DNA of 17,500 nt from Monoplex corrugatus. Its lineage: Eukaryota > Mollusca > Gastropoda > Littorinimorpha > Ranellidae. Positions 8,700 through 17,500 of the stretch are shown here, piece after piece. The position numbers and the translations under genes were made by a program. Position 1 is the first letter of the stretch; the number at the start of each line of letters is the position of its first letter. Under the pieces are notes generated by a model. That model did no database searches and was not told the origin of the DNA. It was given only the letters and a program-made list of their open reading frames with translations. The DNA lies in the NCBI GenBank assembly GCA_030674185.1, contig JAPXFY010000030.1, positions 48,059,935-48,077,434 of the forward strand. The letters run 5' to 3'.

Positions 8700-8762
8700 C
8701 GTAACTTCGAACCCCTCTAGCCAAGCTTCTGAGGCATTCACACACTATTAGAGCTAGGTCAC
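8700..8762 (-). repeat. tRNA-like A box / B box pair (possible SINE head)
   Basis: On the minus strand an A-box-like CCTAGCTCTAATAGTG (about 8758-8743) is followed by GGGGTTCGAAGTTAC (8715-8701), a near-consensus B box. The A-to-B distance is about 53 nt, as in tRNA genes. Downstream on the same strand there is an A-rich stretch. No full cloverleaf was folded by eye, so it may be a SINE head or chance. Confidence 0.4.
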
Positions 8763-8890
8763 ACAAACTTCAACACTTCACAAAGGGTCTCCACCTAACT
8801 GAAAAATTTCAACCTTGGCAGGAAAGGAGGGAGATGCGATATAATTACCCCACTGTACGATGACAACTTAACTGACACGATGTCTCACAC

Positions 8891-8909
8891 CTATATATAT
8901 ATATATACA

Positions 8910-9002
<93 letters not shown>
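8891..9002. repeat. Symmetric microsatellite (AT)n-(CA)n-(TA)n
   Basis: AT at 8891-8907, CA at 8913-8973 and TA at 8973-9002 are adjacent and nearly pure. Confidence 0.97.
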
Positions 9003-9005
<3 letters not shown>

Positions 9006-9199
9006 GTATATACTGTTGTCCACAGCTTATCATTTAGGTGGCTGCTTCCCTTCCAGCCAAAGTTCATAACCCCTAGAATAATGAGGTCAGCTATGCCAGT
9101 ACAAGCCCTCCCTTTCCCATTCAGTGCCAGCAGCAGAGACAGCACTATCAGCAGGAAAATTTACTGGGCTAATATGTCAACTGTTTTCTCTCATCTCCC

Positions 9200-9314
9200 T
9201 TAATTGTTTCCCTACAGAGCGCACCTATACGTGCGCTGATTGCTCCGTACTCTACGGAGCGCACCTATACGTGCGCTGATTGCTCCGTACTCTACGGAGC
9301 GCACCTATACGTGC
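9200..9314. repeat. 40-bp palindromic tandem repeat, probable piggyBac left-end region
   Basis: A TTAA lies at 9200-9203, followed closely by CCCTACAGAGCGCACC. A 40-bp unit then repeats about 2.4 times from about 9214 to 9314. Each unit holds two nested inverted repeats: GCGCAC-CTATAC-GTGCGC, and TACGGAGC paired with GCTCCGTA across the unit. TTAA insertion, a CCC start and subterminal palindromes are general features of piggyBac ends. The position, about 150-250 bp upstream of the transposase exon, agrees. No matching right end was found downstream of 13181. A second candidate end is the CCCTTTAGG at about 9351. Confidence 0.6.
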
Positions 9315-9461
9315 ACTGTACTTTTGAAAACTGTTTATAGTCAGACCCTTACCCTTTAGGTGACATAACTTCTGCCAGACTAAAGTGGAATATTCCCACC
9401 ACAGAATGATGCCTTCATTTATAAATTTAGACCAAGTTCACGGACACTTTTTGTATGTAAT

Positions 9462-10020
9462 ATGGAAGACCCCTCCCTGGGTTACTCCGACACGTTGCGT
9501 CTGGAAGTGAAAATGGCAGCAAAGCAATGACTTACTCAATTCTTTATTCTAGAACAAGCACTTAAGCAATGTCTTCAAAGCCGTTCCAATGATGAAGGAG
9601 AGTCGATCGATGAAGAAACAGATCGGGAAGATGAAGAATATTTATTTGAAGATGTTCCTGATCAAGTTGATACAAGAACAAAACCAACCTACTCAGATAG
9701 GCTAGTATCAACACAGGCACAGGCGCTTGACCCTGTTCATCTCCCTGGCCCCAGTAATGCTCAGCCTATGGACATTTAAGATATTTTTGAAACTGATGAA
9801 CAGGACGACGGCAATGATGATATTGTGTCTACACCTAATACTAGCATTGATAGCGCCAATGAGGAGGTGGATGAAAACATATTTGACGTACAGACAGACA
9901 TCAATGGTCACACTGATGATGACGATACTGTGTTCGAGTCTGATGATGACAGGGCTGATTAAAATAATCTTCCATGGGTGAGGGACTTGACAGGCTTTCC
10001 ATCTGTTCCAGAGTTTAGAG
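9462..10020 (+). pseudogene. piggyBac transposase, N-terminal acidic exon with three stops
   Basis: A single frame runs from ATG 9462 to the splice donor at 10020|10021 (GTGAGA). It reads MEDPSLGYS at the start, then a strongly acidic region (ESIDEETDREDEEYL, FETDEQDDGNDD, TDDDDTVFESDDD), and ends in [15 protein letters not shown]. Acidic, poorly conserved N-termini followed by an F-x-G segment are usual for piggyBac transposases. In-frame stops occur at 9528-9530 (TGA), 9777-9779 (TAA) and 9960-9962 (TAA), with no frameshift. The exon leaves one nucleotide that joins exactly in phase with the exon at 11614. A plausible acceptor TTTATTCTAG at 9543-9552 could make the real exon start there, which would remove only the first stop. 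The element therefore appears inactivated by point mutation. Confidence 0.75.
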
Positions 10021-10027
10021 GTGAGAA

Positions 10028-10028
<1 letters not shown>

Positions 10029-10098
<70 letters not shown>

Positions 10099-10355
10099 TG
10101 TATGTGTGTGCATGTGTGCGTGCGTGCGTGTGTGTGTATGTGTGTGTGTGCGCGCGTGCGTGTGTGTGAGTATGTATATGTGTGTGTGCACGCGCGTGCG
10201 CGTGTGTGTGCTTGTGTGTGTGTGTGTGTGTGTAAGTGTGTGTGTGTGTGTGAGAGCATGCGCGTGTGCGTGCAACAGTGTGCTTGTGCGTGCGTGTGCA
10301 AAAGTGTTTGAGTGCGTGCGTGTGTGTGTGTTTCTGTGTTCGCACATGTGTGCAC

Positions 10356-10430
<75 letters not shown>
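10029..10430. repeat. (TG)n array with CG-rich degenerate centre
   Basis: Pure TG runs at about 10029-10095 and 10358-10428 flank about 260 bp of degenerate TG with many CGCG and GCGTGC steps. Alternating purine-pyrimidine DNA over 400 bp is a classic Z-DNA-prone sequence. The array begins only 8 nt inside the intron. Confidence 0.96.
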
Positions 10431-10431
<1 letters not shown>

Positions 10432-10595
10432 TTTGTTTATGCATGTAAGTTTGCTTGTATATCAGTTCCTTTGTATGTATACACGCCTATACACATACAC
10501 ACGTATCCACACGCATATATGTACACACACATTCATACATGTGTGTGGATATTACGACGTCTATAACATATATTTCATGGAGGTTACATTTCTCT

Positions 10596-10836
<241 letters not shown>

Positions 10837-11302
10837 TCCCTACTCGATCCTCAAATGATTTGAACTGCCAACTGATCTCAAACTTCCGTCAACACGGATT
10901 TCCGTCTTGCCCCAGATTTTCAAGTGAAGTGGACATGCCTGGTGAGTCATGCAAGCTTGAAGGGCCACTTCACAGCTTTGAAAGCGGGCTTAATCTTTCA
11001 TCAGTCCAACATGTGTTTAATTGCTCATGACATTCCTGGTACTGATGTGATCTGTGTCTGAGTCCTGCCTCACTTAATTGTTTGTGACAAAGATTCAGCC
11101 TGTCTCAATTGTCTTCAATTAGCTTGAAGGAACCATCTTAGTACAGGCGACTACATTTCTTAGGTAACAGGGCCTTATCCTTGTTCTGTGGTTGGGACCA
11201 GAGAACACTTCGTGTGTCTTTCCATGCCTGATGTTTGCCAACTGTTGGATTACTGAACCTGTCATCTTTCATCCTGCCTGCTACATGCACGTGAAAAAAA
11301 AA

Positions 11303-11352
11303 ACGAAAAAACAAAACGAAAAAAAAAACGAAAAAACAAAACGAAAAAAAAA
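11303..11352. repeat. 25-bp A-rich tandem repeat, two copies
   Basis: ACG triplets in a poly-A background recur at 11303, 11316, 11328 and 11341, giving a 25-bp period made of 13- and 12-bp halves. Confidence 0.85.
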
Positions 11353-11613
11353 ATCTTTCGAAGACTGATTGTAGAAGTGTGTGTATATTTGTGTATACGT
11401 ATCTGTGAGTAACTGTGTGAGTGCTTTTTTGCGTGCGTGCTTGTGTGTGCATGTATATGTCTGTGCGAACATGTGCTCATCTGTCTGAATGTAGTCAGGA
11501 TATGCATCTCTGAAACTGTATCCACAATACTTATATGTGGTTGTGTTATGATTTGTCAACCTGTCTCTTTTCTGTATTGCTTTTTTCTGTACTGCTCATT
11601 TCAAAATCTTCAG

Positions 11614-13181
11614 GACACCATGGACTGCAAATTGAGCTCAGAGATGACCCTGGTCCCATTGATGTATGGCATCACATTATTGACGAGGGCATCATCAAGC
11701 ACATCAAGCACATCAAGCACATCAAGCACATCAAGCACATCAAGCACATCAAGCACATCAAGCGGGAGACAAACAGATACACACAGTCTTGTATTGATGC
11801 AAAAAGGCGGCAAGGTCCTCTGGAGCGCCGAAGCGTATTTGCCACTTGGAGGAGAGTAAATATGGCAGACGTTTACAACTTTCTGGCCATTTGTCTGCAC
11901 ATGGGGTTAGTCAGGAAGCCGCGCATCAGTGACTACTGGTCTGTCCACCCTGGCACCCATTCGTCTTATGCTGCCCAGATAATGCCCAGGGAGTGGTTCA
12001 CATCCATCCTGACCTTTCTTCACCTCAATGACAACCAAACGTATGTGCCGTTCAGGGAAGAAGGCCATGATCCACTCCACAAAATCCGCCCTTTCCTCGG
12101 TCATCTCCAGAAAAAGTTCCAGGCCCTCTATGTTCCTCAACGGGACGTATGCGTGGACGAGGCCATGTGGCCTTTCAAGGGAAGGTCTCGCTTCCGCGTG
12201 TATATGAAAGATAAACCCACAAAATGGGGATTCAAATTTTATGAGCTGTGTGAGAGCAGAAGTGGGTATGTGTTTTGGCTGGAGATGTTCCGTGGGCAAC
12301 CTGGGCTTAGTAATAAGCCATACGACGTTGTCATGCGTCTGGTAGATCCCCTTCTCAAGAAGGGTTACCACCTCTATTTGGATAATTATTACTGTGAACC
12401 CTCTCTGTGTGCTGCACTTGCTGCAAAGAAGACCATGGTGTGTGGCACTGTTCGAAAAAATCGACTGCAGATGCCCAGAGATGTCAGTGAGCAGCCACTA
12501 GCTAGAGGGGACGTAGGTTACAGAAGAAGAGACAAAGTGGTAGCCCTCAGGTGCAGGGACAAAAAAGAGGTCTTCATGCTGTCCACCATGCACAAACCCG
12601 AGCTGCAACATACTCGTGGTCGGTATGAGGAGAAGAACAAGCCAGCAGCAGTGATAAATTACGTCAAAAACATGGCGGGAGTAGACCAAAGTGATCAGAT
12701 GATTGCATACTTCCCCATGCATAGGAAATCCCTCAAGTGGTGGAAAAAGTCATTCTTCCATCTCCTGACCCCCTGCACCATACAGACCATGGTGCTTCTC
12801 AACAAACACAGAGCCATAAAACACAAGAGGAGGATACCACGTGACAGGGTGATCAAGTCACTGCTGCTGGACCTCCCCACTTGTGATGTCTATCCACCTG
12901 CTGCTGCTGCTGCTGCTGGTTCCAGATTGCCAACGTTTCGGCTGGAAGGGGGTCATTTCCCATCCGTTATCCCGCCCACACCTTGCAATGATAACCCCAG
13001 GAGGAACTGCAAGGTGTGCTATGATAAATTGATGGCTGAGGGATCTACAAGGAAAGATCGCCATAACAAGCGCACCACCACCTACTCTGAGTGTGTCCAG
13101 TGCGTTTACAAGAAACACCCTGTGGCATTGTGTGCCGCACCCTGCTTTGAGGAACATCATACAAACAAGAGTTATATTTGA
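11614..13181 (+). CDS. piggyBac transposase, catalytic exon (PGBD4-like)
   Basis: This exon encodes 521 residues plus a split Gly and ends at TGA 13179-13181. The frame is also open upstream to an ATG at 11535, and residue numbers here use that 548-aa reading. It carries a DDE_Tnp_1_7-type domain with catalytic Asp at D208 (in VCVDEAMWPFKGR), D283 (in YLDNYY) and D384 (in MAGVDQSDQM), the three positions expected of piggyBac cut-and-paste transposases. Other family signatures are LCESRSGYV and KWWKKSFFHLL. The C-terminus has a Cys/His-rich zinc-binding region (C484, C492, C495, C520, C523, C533, C537, H541, H542). There is no stop or frameshift. An in-frame HIK7 expansion (residues 56-76) and a 7-Ala tract (456-462) are present. 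It lies antisense inside the CPTP intron. The acidic exon at 9462-10020 is broken, so a full transposase is unlikely to be made. Domestication of the intact exon cannot be excluded. Confidence 0.93.
11694..11762 (+). repeat. 9-bp coding minisatellite, seven HIK copies
   Basis: Seven perfect CACATCAAG copies at 11700-11762 follow an ATCAAG, adding His-Ile-Lys repeats between DEGII and RETNRY of the transposase. Relatives have a single short helix here, so about 18 residues appear inserted. The unit is a multiple of three and leaves the frame open. Confidence 0.95.
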
Positions 13182-13924
13182 AAAGGATCATTCCTCGTGA
13201 AAGAGCAGTGGTCTGGTGACAAAGAAACAATGGTATAAGAGGGAAAGAGTGTGAAGAGGGAGAGACAAGCAGAGAGAAAGAGGTGAGGGAGAGAGAGACA
13301 AACAGACACAGAGACAGAGAGAAAGAGACAGAGAGGATAGACAGACAGACAGACACAGAGACAGAGAGAGAGACAGAGAGCTGTGTGGATTACTTTTTCA
13401 TGTGCCTGTGCTTGCTCTATGCAGTGTCATTGAATGAACTACTGTCCTTACTTCGCGATGACTTTCTGATTAAGCGCGCGCGCGTGTGTGTGTTCCTTCT
13501 TTGTTTTTCTTTTAAATAATCAACATGTGGCTTGTGAACATGAGAACCACTGTATGTGGTTACACAAACATGTATGCACGACGGAATGCAAGAGGTGAAT
13601 GTACAGAATTGTAGTGGAGAAGGTACATGTGTAGGGTAATTGATCGAAAGATGCTGAGTGATTTGTTTTTAATTGTATCAGTTTCTGTGAAATCCTGTAA
13701 AATGGATTATAAGCTGACAAAGAAATGTACCATGAACATAACTGTATAAGGTGAAAGCTGTTTTGATGTCAGTTTGTTGGCATGCTTGACTAAGAGAACT
13801 GATCGTCACACCTTGAACTTTTTTTTTTTTTCGTTTTGGTTACCTGATGTATGCATGCGATGTCTCGTTCTGGAGTCTCTAAGAGTGTTGAAAGTATGTC
13901 CATCGAGGGACACATACATGCATG
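13182..13924. other. piggyBac 3' flank; GA-rich patch, no gene
   Basis: After the transposase stop there is a purine-rich GAGA/CAGA low-complexity patch (about 13250-13380), a short GCGC-GTGT patch near 13475, and otherwise ordinary AT-rich sequence. No copy of the 9214-9314 palindromic unit and no obvious piggyBac right end was seen. Confidence 0.5.
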
Positions 13925-14033
13925 CATATATACATACATACATACATACATACTTAGATACATACATACATACAAAATACATACATACATACATACGTAC
14001 ATATAGATATATAGATATACATATACCTGCGGG

Positions 14034-14064
<31 letters not shown>

Positions 14065-14100
14065 TGTGTGTGTTGTTGTGTGTTGTGTGTGTGTGTTGTG
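13925..14100. repeat. (CATA)n, GATA-like and (GT)n arrays
   Basis: Tetranucleotide CATA runs at about 13930-14000 pass into short ATAGATAT units and then (GT)n with TTG interruptions at about 14033-14100. Confidence 0.95.
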
Positions 14101-14302
14101 TGTTGTTTTTGCTGTTACTGTTTTTGTTGTTGTTTGTTGTTTTTGTTCTTGTTCTTCTGCTTCTCCTTTTTCTTATTCTTTTATTCAACAGCTTTTCACT
14201 CTGAATGATATTAGACAGTGTCTGCATATTTCTGTGTGTGTATGTGTCTATCTGTACTTGAGTGTGTGCACATGTATGTGTTTGTATGTAAGTTTGTGTT
14301 TG
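14101..14302. other. T-rich spacer
   Basis: T- and TTG-rich low-complexity sequence between two dinucleotide arrays. No gene. Confidence 0.6.
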
Positions 14303-14406
14303 TCACACACACACACGCACACACACACACACAACCACACACACAACACACACACACACACAAACACACCACACACACCATACACACACCACACACACAC
14401 ACACAA

Positions 14407-14457
<51 letters not shown>

Positions 14458-14476
14458 CACACACACATACACACAC

Positions 14477-14541
<65 letters not shown>

Positions 14542-14549
14542 ACACACAA
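14303..14549. repeat. Interrupted (CA)n array, about 245 bp
   Basis: CA repeats with AAC, ACC and TA interruptions in the left half and purer CA in the right half. Confidence 0.97.
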
Positions 14550-15359
14550 TTTGAACTCACCAAGGGCAGTAAGCTGTTGTAATCCACATTTAGGATAGGA
14601 TGTTTGTACAGCTTGTTTGTTTCATTGTATGTTGGGCCAATTTATCGTTGGTTACATACAGGAAAAGATAAGACATTCTCATACTTAGCATAGATGAAAC
14701 TGGTTCAAATATTTTTGTCTTTGTTCTCTTTTTTCTCTTTGTCTGGAGGTAACGCATGGCGGCTCTTGCCATAGGTGTAACACCTGACAATTGTTCTTTC
14801 ATCAGCACTCTGTTGTTTTGGCTGGATTTGTTATGTTGCTCAATCCTCTTTTGATTTCATGACATATGCGTGGGTTTCGACAAAAAGCACACTTAGAAAG
14901 TGGCATCAAACGCTTATAGTTGGTATTAGTAATAGGCATAAATACACACCAAAATAAGAGCACCAAACACTTCTACATCGGGAAAAGGTTAAACCTTTAA
15001 GGCTTGTGTCATGACTATTCAAGATCTTTTCTATCACATGGCACCTGTGACGTTAGTGCATATTTAAGCCTAATTCAGAGCGCGGAGACGCCATCTTGAG
15101 GAATTAAACTGAAATTGTGTGCCAACTGATACCAGAAACTCAGATCCAGTTCCTGAAGTTTACTTAGTCTTATCTAAGATCATTTCAGCGCAAATGAATC
15201 AAATTATAATAATTATGATGATGAACTGACAGCATGCACATTCTTTTGTCAAATGAATGATTTAAAAAAAAAAAAGGCGAAAATGGAGCAGACGATTGTC
15301 ATAATGAATTCTCACACGTTTAGGAACTGAAATGACATACTTTCATGACATCTACTCAC
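14550..15359. other. 5' part of the CPTP intron; no gene seen
   Basis: No coding motif was recognised. A short plus-strand cluster at about 15048-15100 has a CRE-like TGACGTTA, a TATA-like TATTTAAG, and a CG-richer segment ending in GCCATCTTG (YY1-like). This is a possible but unproven promoter-like patch. Confidence 0.4.
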
Positions 15360-15490
15360 TTGCATACTTCTTCGTAAACATCACAGTAGGATTCAATGGA
15401 TATGGCCCCGTCATCAGTTTTACAATCTTGACAGAGTTTCAACACTGTTTCAAGGTTGAAATCTTTGTGGCTCTCACTATGCGACGACAT
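15360..15490 (-). CDS. CPTP: Ceramide-1-phosphate transfer protein, first coding exon
   Basis: Encodes residues 1-43 plus two bases of Lys44. The start ATG at 15490-15488 sits in a good context (AACCATGT) and gives MSSHSESHKDFNL, aligning with the short human N-terminus before its FNL motif. The frame continues upstream only through non-ATG codons. DFNLETVLKLCQDC and the following YCDVYEEVC match the first GLTP-fold helices of CPTP relatives. A consensus donor, AA|GTGAGT, follows at 15359. Joined to 5628-5118 it yields 213 aa, as expected for the family. The identification was made from both exons together; exon 1 alone would be too weak. Confidence 0.88.
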
Positions 15491-15749
15491 GGTTGCTACC
15501 TCAAGATGAAGATACACAGCACAGTGATTAGGCAGAAATGACGCTTCTATGCTAGCAACTGGCAAGTGACAATGTGTGATTAAAACCTTCCGGGTTCGTG
15601 GTTTCAGTCGATTTCATTGTATTATCTACTTATCTTGGCTTGTACTAATTAACGCATGTAACAGAACAATGGCCTATGCCACACAGTCGTAACTAATGGT
15701 GGCCGCACTGGTAGGCCTACCACTCGTGAATAATTTGCAAAGTGTTGCG
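15491..15749 (-). promoter_or_regulatory. Probable CPTP 5' UTR and promoter region
   Basis: This lies directly upstream of the CPTP start on the minus strand. No TATA box is evident near a plausible start site. A CCCGGAAGG, resembling an ETS-factor site as found in many TATA-less housekeeping promoters, occurs at about 15587-15595. The transcription start is not placed, and a non-coding first exon further upstream is possible. Confidence 0.35.
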
Positions 15750-16020
15750 CCAAACTGTGCAGGAGAGTGGCAGAATGGTTCAGACATTCGCCTGCCAATA
15801 ACTGAACTCGAGGTTCCAGGGCTCGTTTCCGTTGAGGCCTCGACTTTTCTCCTCAGTTTGACCGGAAAATCGAACTGAACGTCTAGTCTGTCGGAAGGGG
15901 ACGAAAAATGAGTTGGACCCGTGTGCCTTCTGGCTGAGCACGCTAAAGATCCCACAGCTGTTGAAAATAGAGAGCTAGTAATTGCCTGGTCAGTGGTGAG
16001 ACGTTGTTGCTCTGGATCCC
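15750..16020 (+). mobile_element. tRNA-derived SINE
   Basis: An A-box-like TGGCAGAATGGTTCAGAC (15768-15785) and a B-box-like GGGCTCGTTTCC (15819-15830) are spaced as in a long-variable-arm (Leu/Ser class) tRNA. A body follows with TTGGACCCGTGTGCCTTC, GGCTGAGCACGCTAAAGATC and CCTGGTCAGTGGTGAGACG. From general knowledge, sequence of this kind is widespread in mollusc genomes. The exact ends and a target-site duplication were not determined. Confidence 0.65.
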
Positions 16021-16207
16021 ATTCAATGTCCTTGGGTGTTTCTTGTCAACTTTGCTCTGGCACCTGGCTGCTAGTTTCGGGGAATAAATGCACAAAAGAG
16101 AGCTCTCTTCGTTATTTGCAACTTGTTGTGGATTGTAATATTCTTTTGCAGAGTTATATTCTGTTTGAGTATTTGATTTATGAACAATGCATTAAAGCAT
16201 ACAGTAT

Positions 16208-16335
<128 letters not shown>

Positions 16336-16378
16336 ATATCACTCATAGTGAACAGACGTTAAATCAAAGAACGAACGA

Positions 16379-16417
16379 ACACATACACACACACACACAT
16401 ACACACACACACATACA

Positions 16418-16481
<64 letters not shown>
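16379..16481. repeat. (CA)n array abutting a LINE fragment
   Basis: CA repeats with regular ATACA interruptions on the left and pure CA on the right. The array stops about 10 bp before the recognisable LINE sequence. Confidence 0.96.
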
Positions 16482-16482
<1 letters not shown>

Positions 16483-16492
16483 TATCTATAAG

Positions 16493-17430
16493 ACCTTCCT
16501 TTTCACCAGTACCCAGTTGGGAACCCCAAAGAGCCCGATTTGACATATACCACACAGAGTTGAAAAAGAAGATAATATCAACTTACTGGCAAGTCAAGTT
16601 AAATGTCATATAGAAGACTGTTATTCTGATCACATGAAAATTTACACTGATGGATCAATAATTGAAAGGCAAGCAGGCTCAGCGTTTTCAATACCTGCTC
16701 TCAAAATTGAGAAATCTTTCTATATTGGGCTCAATAAATCTGTCTTTACCGCTGAACTCTGCAATATTAATGGCTTTGAATTATATGCTGTCTTCCTAGG
16801 ACAATTCTTCAGATACTTTTTTGCGTTGATTCAAATATGTACTTCAAGCTCTTGAATCATCTAAATTACAAACAAGATCTGAAATGATATTGGAAATTAG
16901 TCACTTGATACACAGTTTATCTTTAAGAGGCACTGATATTACTTTCTGCTGGATACCATCTCATAGTTCTTTTCATTATAATGATATGGTTGATAGGGCT
17001 GCCAAACGGTGGGCAAAGAGCTCACCAAGATTCAAATAATATACAGCTTTTTTCTCTCATTGCATGAGTGTTATACCTTAGTGGACACCTACGTATGGAA
17101 GCAGTTCCAAGATAAACAGAAAAAGTATGAAAAATGTTACATGAACTTTGAAATTAGCAAATCACCTAAGCCGTTTCCTGCAGGCAGAATTATACAATCC
17201 CTTATGTATAAGTGGAAACTTGATGCATTCAAAACAAAACACACTAGGAATATAGTGTGTTTGTGTGGAAAGAAGATAACGCATAGTCATATACTTTCAT
17301 GTGTTCGGGTAACACGACATATTCCTACATTCTCTACAAAGATAGTTTCTGATATATTTGCCTCACCATCATTAATATATGATTTTTTTAGCCTGTCAAA
17401 AAGTCCTATAGCGAATTACCTTTAACATGT
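16493..17430 (+). mobile_element. LINE fragment with RNase H domain and C-terminal CCHC-like motif
   Basis: Decayed 3' end of the ORF2 of a non-LTR retrotransposon (I/Jockey-like group with RNase H). Motifs in order: a linker segment (SWEPQRARFDIYHTELKK), YTDGS (first catalytic Asp, 16643-16657), SVFTAEL (catalytic Glu, 16739-16759), and CVDS (third Asp, about 16822-16833). Next is YVLQALESS into CWIPSHSSFHYNDMVDRAAKR (His and last Asp, 16836-17009), then KYKW-like and VCLCGKKITHSHILSC (about 17245-17300), the C-terminal Cys/His motif of such elements. The frame changes at least three times (frame of 16634, then 16825, then 16836, then 17009), so it is inactive. The 5' part, including the reverse transcriptase, is missing; the 3' end may run past the window. 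Confidence 0.85.
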
Positions 17431-17500
17431 TATTTCACTTGTTCACCGTTGTGGTTAGTCGATTCTTAGTTTTTGATTTTATTCATTTATTCTAGATTTT

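Noticed and set aside
9214..9314. CRISPR-like array
   Set aside because: The 40-bp units are directly abutting without variable spacers, and the genome is eukaryotic. They are a simple tandem repeat with palindromes.
11535..11613. Apparent signal peptide (MWLCYDLSTCLFSVLL) at the start of the transposase open frame
   Set aside because: It lies upstream of a good splice acceptor (ATCTTCAG), reads the intron's T-rich tract, and is not expected in a nuclear transposase. The upstream acidic exon joins in phase at 11614 instead.
15491..15565. Upstream extension of CPTP exon 1 (25 more residues)
   Set aside because: The extension has no ATG, only a TTG. The ATG at 15490 has a good context and gives the N-terminal length expected for the family.
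16634..17425. Two separate small genes (16634-16855 and 17009-17425)
   Set aside because: They are consecutive frameshifted pieces of one LINE ORF2: RNase H motifs, then the C-terminal Cys/His motif, in the expected order. The second has no ATG start.

Overview
The window looks like animal (metazoan) nuclear DNA, most likely from a lophotrochozoan and probably a marine gastropod mollusc. Genes are split by long introns. There are very many (CA)n/(TG)n arrays, decayed LINEs of the L2/CR1 and I/RNase-H types, tRNA-derived SINE-like modules and a piggyBac transposon. The gastropod call is inference from this repeat style; no sequence search was run.

One host gene is recognisable, on the minus strand: a ceramide-1-phosphate transfer protein (CPTP, GLTP-fold) homologue in two coding exons. 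Exon 1 is 15490 to 15360 and exon 2 is 5628 to 5118. The exons join across a phase-2 intron of about 9.7 kb (GTGAGT donor, CTGTCAG acceptor). The joined reading frame gives 213 aa, almost exactly the length of human CPTP as I recall it (214 aa), with the expected lipid-headgroup residues present.

The large CPTP intron holds most of the other content. Reading left to right, it contains a 40-bp tandem repeat (5981-6073), an L2/CR1-type LINE remnant on the minus strand (about 6430-8285) carrying an expanded 10-bp minisatellite, a tRNA-like module (8700-8762), and an AT/CA/TA microsatellite (8891-9002). Next comes a piggyBac element on the plus strand, antisense to CPTP. It has a 40-bp palindromic tandem repeat near its likely left end (9200-9314), an acidic N-terminal exon (9462-10020) with three in-frame stops, a phase-1 intron of 1593 bp filled with simple repeats, and an intact catalytic exon (11614-13181) with the DDD residues and a Cys/His-rich C-terminus. 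CATA, GT and CA arrays then run up to CPTP exon 1.

Left of CPTP exon 2 (1-5117) I see no gene. It holds microsatellites, an 84-bp tandem duplication whose family reappears as a 150-bp fold-back insert at 4513-4662, a hammerhead-like core remnant, two adjacent tRNA-like modules (2926-3082), and dispersed diverged repeats. Right of CPTP exon 1 are the probable CPTP 5' flank, a tRNA-derived SINE (about 15750-16020), two CA arrays, and a frameshifted LINE fragment with RNase H motifs and a C-terminal CCHC-like motif (about 16493-17430).

I see no operon-like or defence-like system. The interest lies in the nested architecture: a small lipid-transfer gene whose single long intron houses an antisense, recently inactivated piggyBac, plus minisatellites that have grown inside conserved coding motifs of two different transposons.
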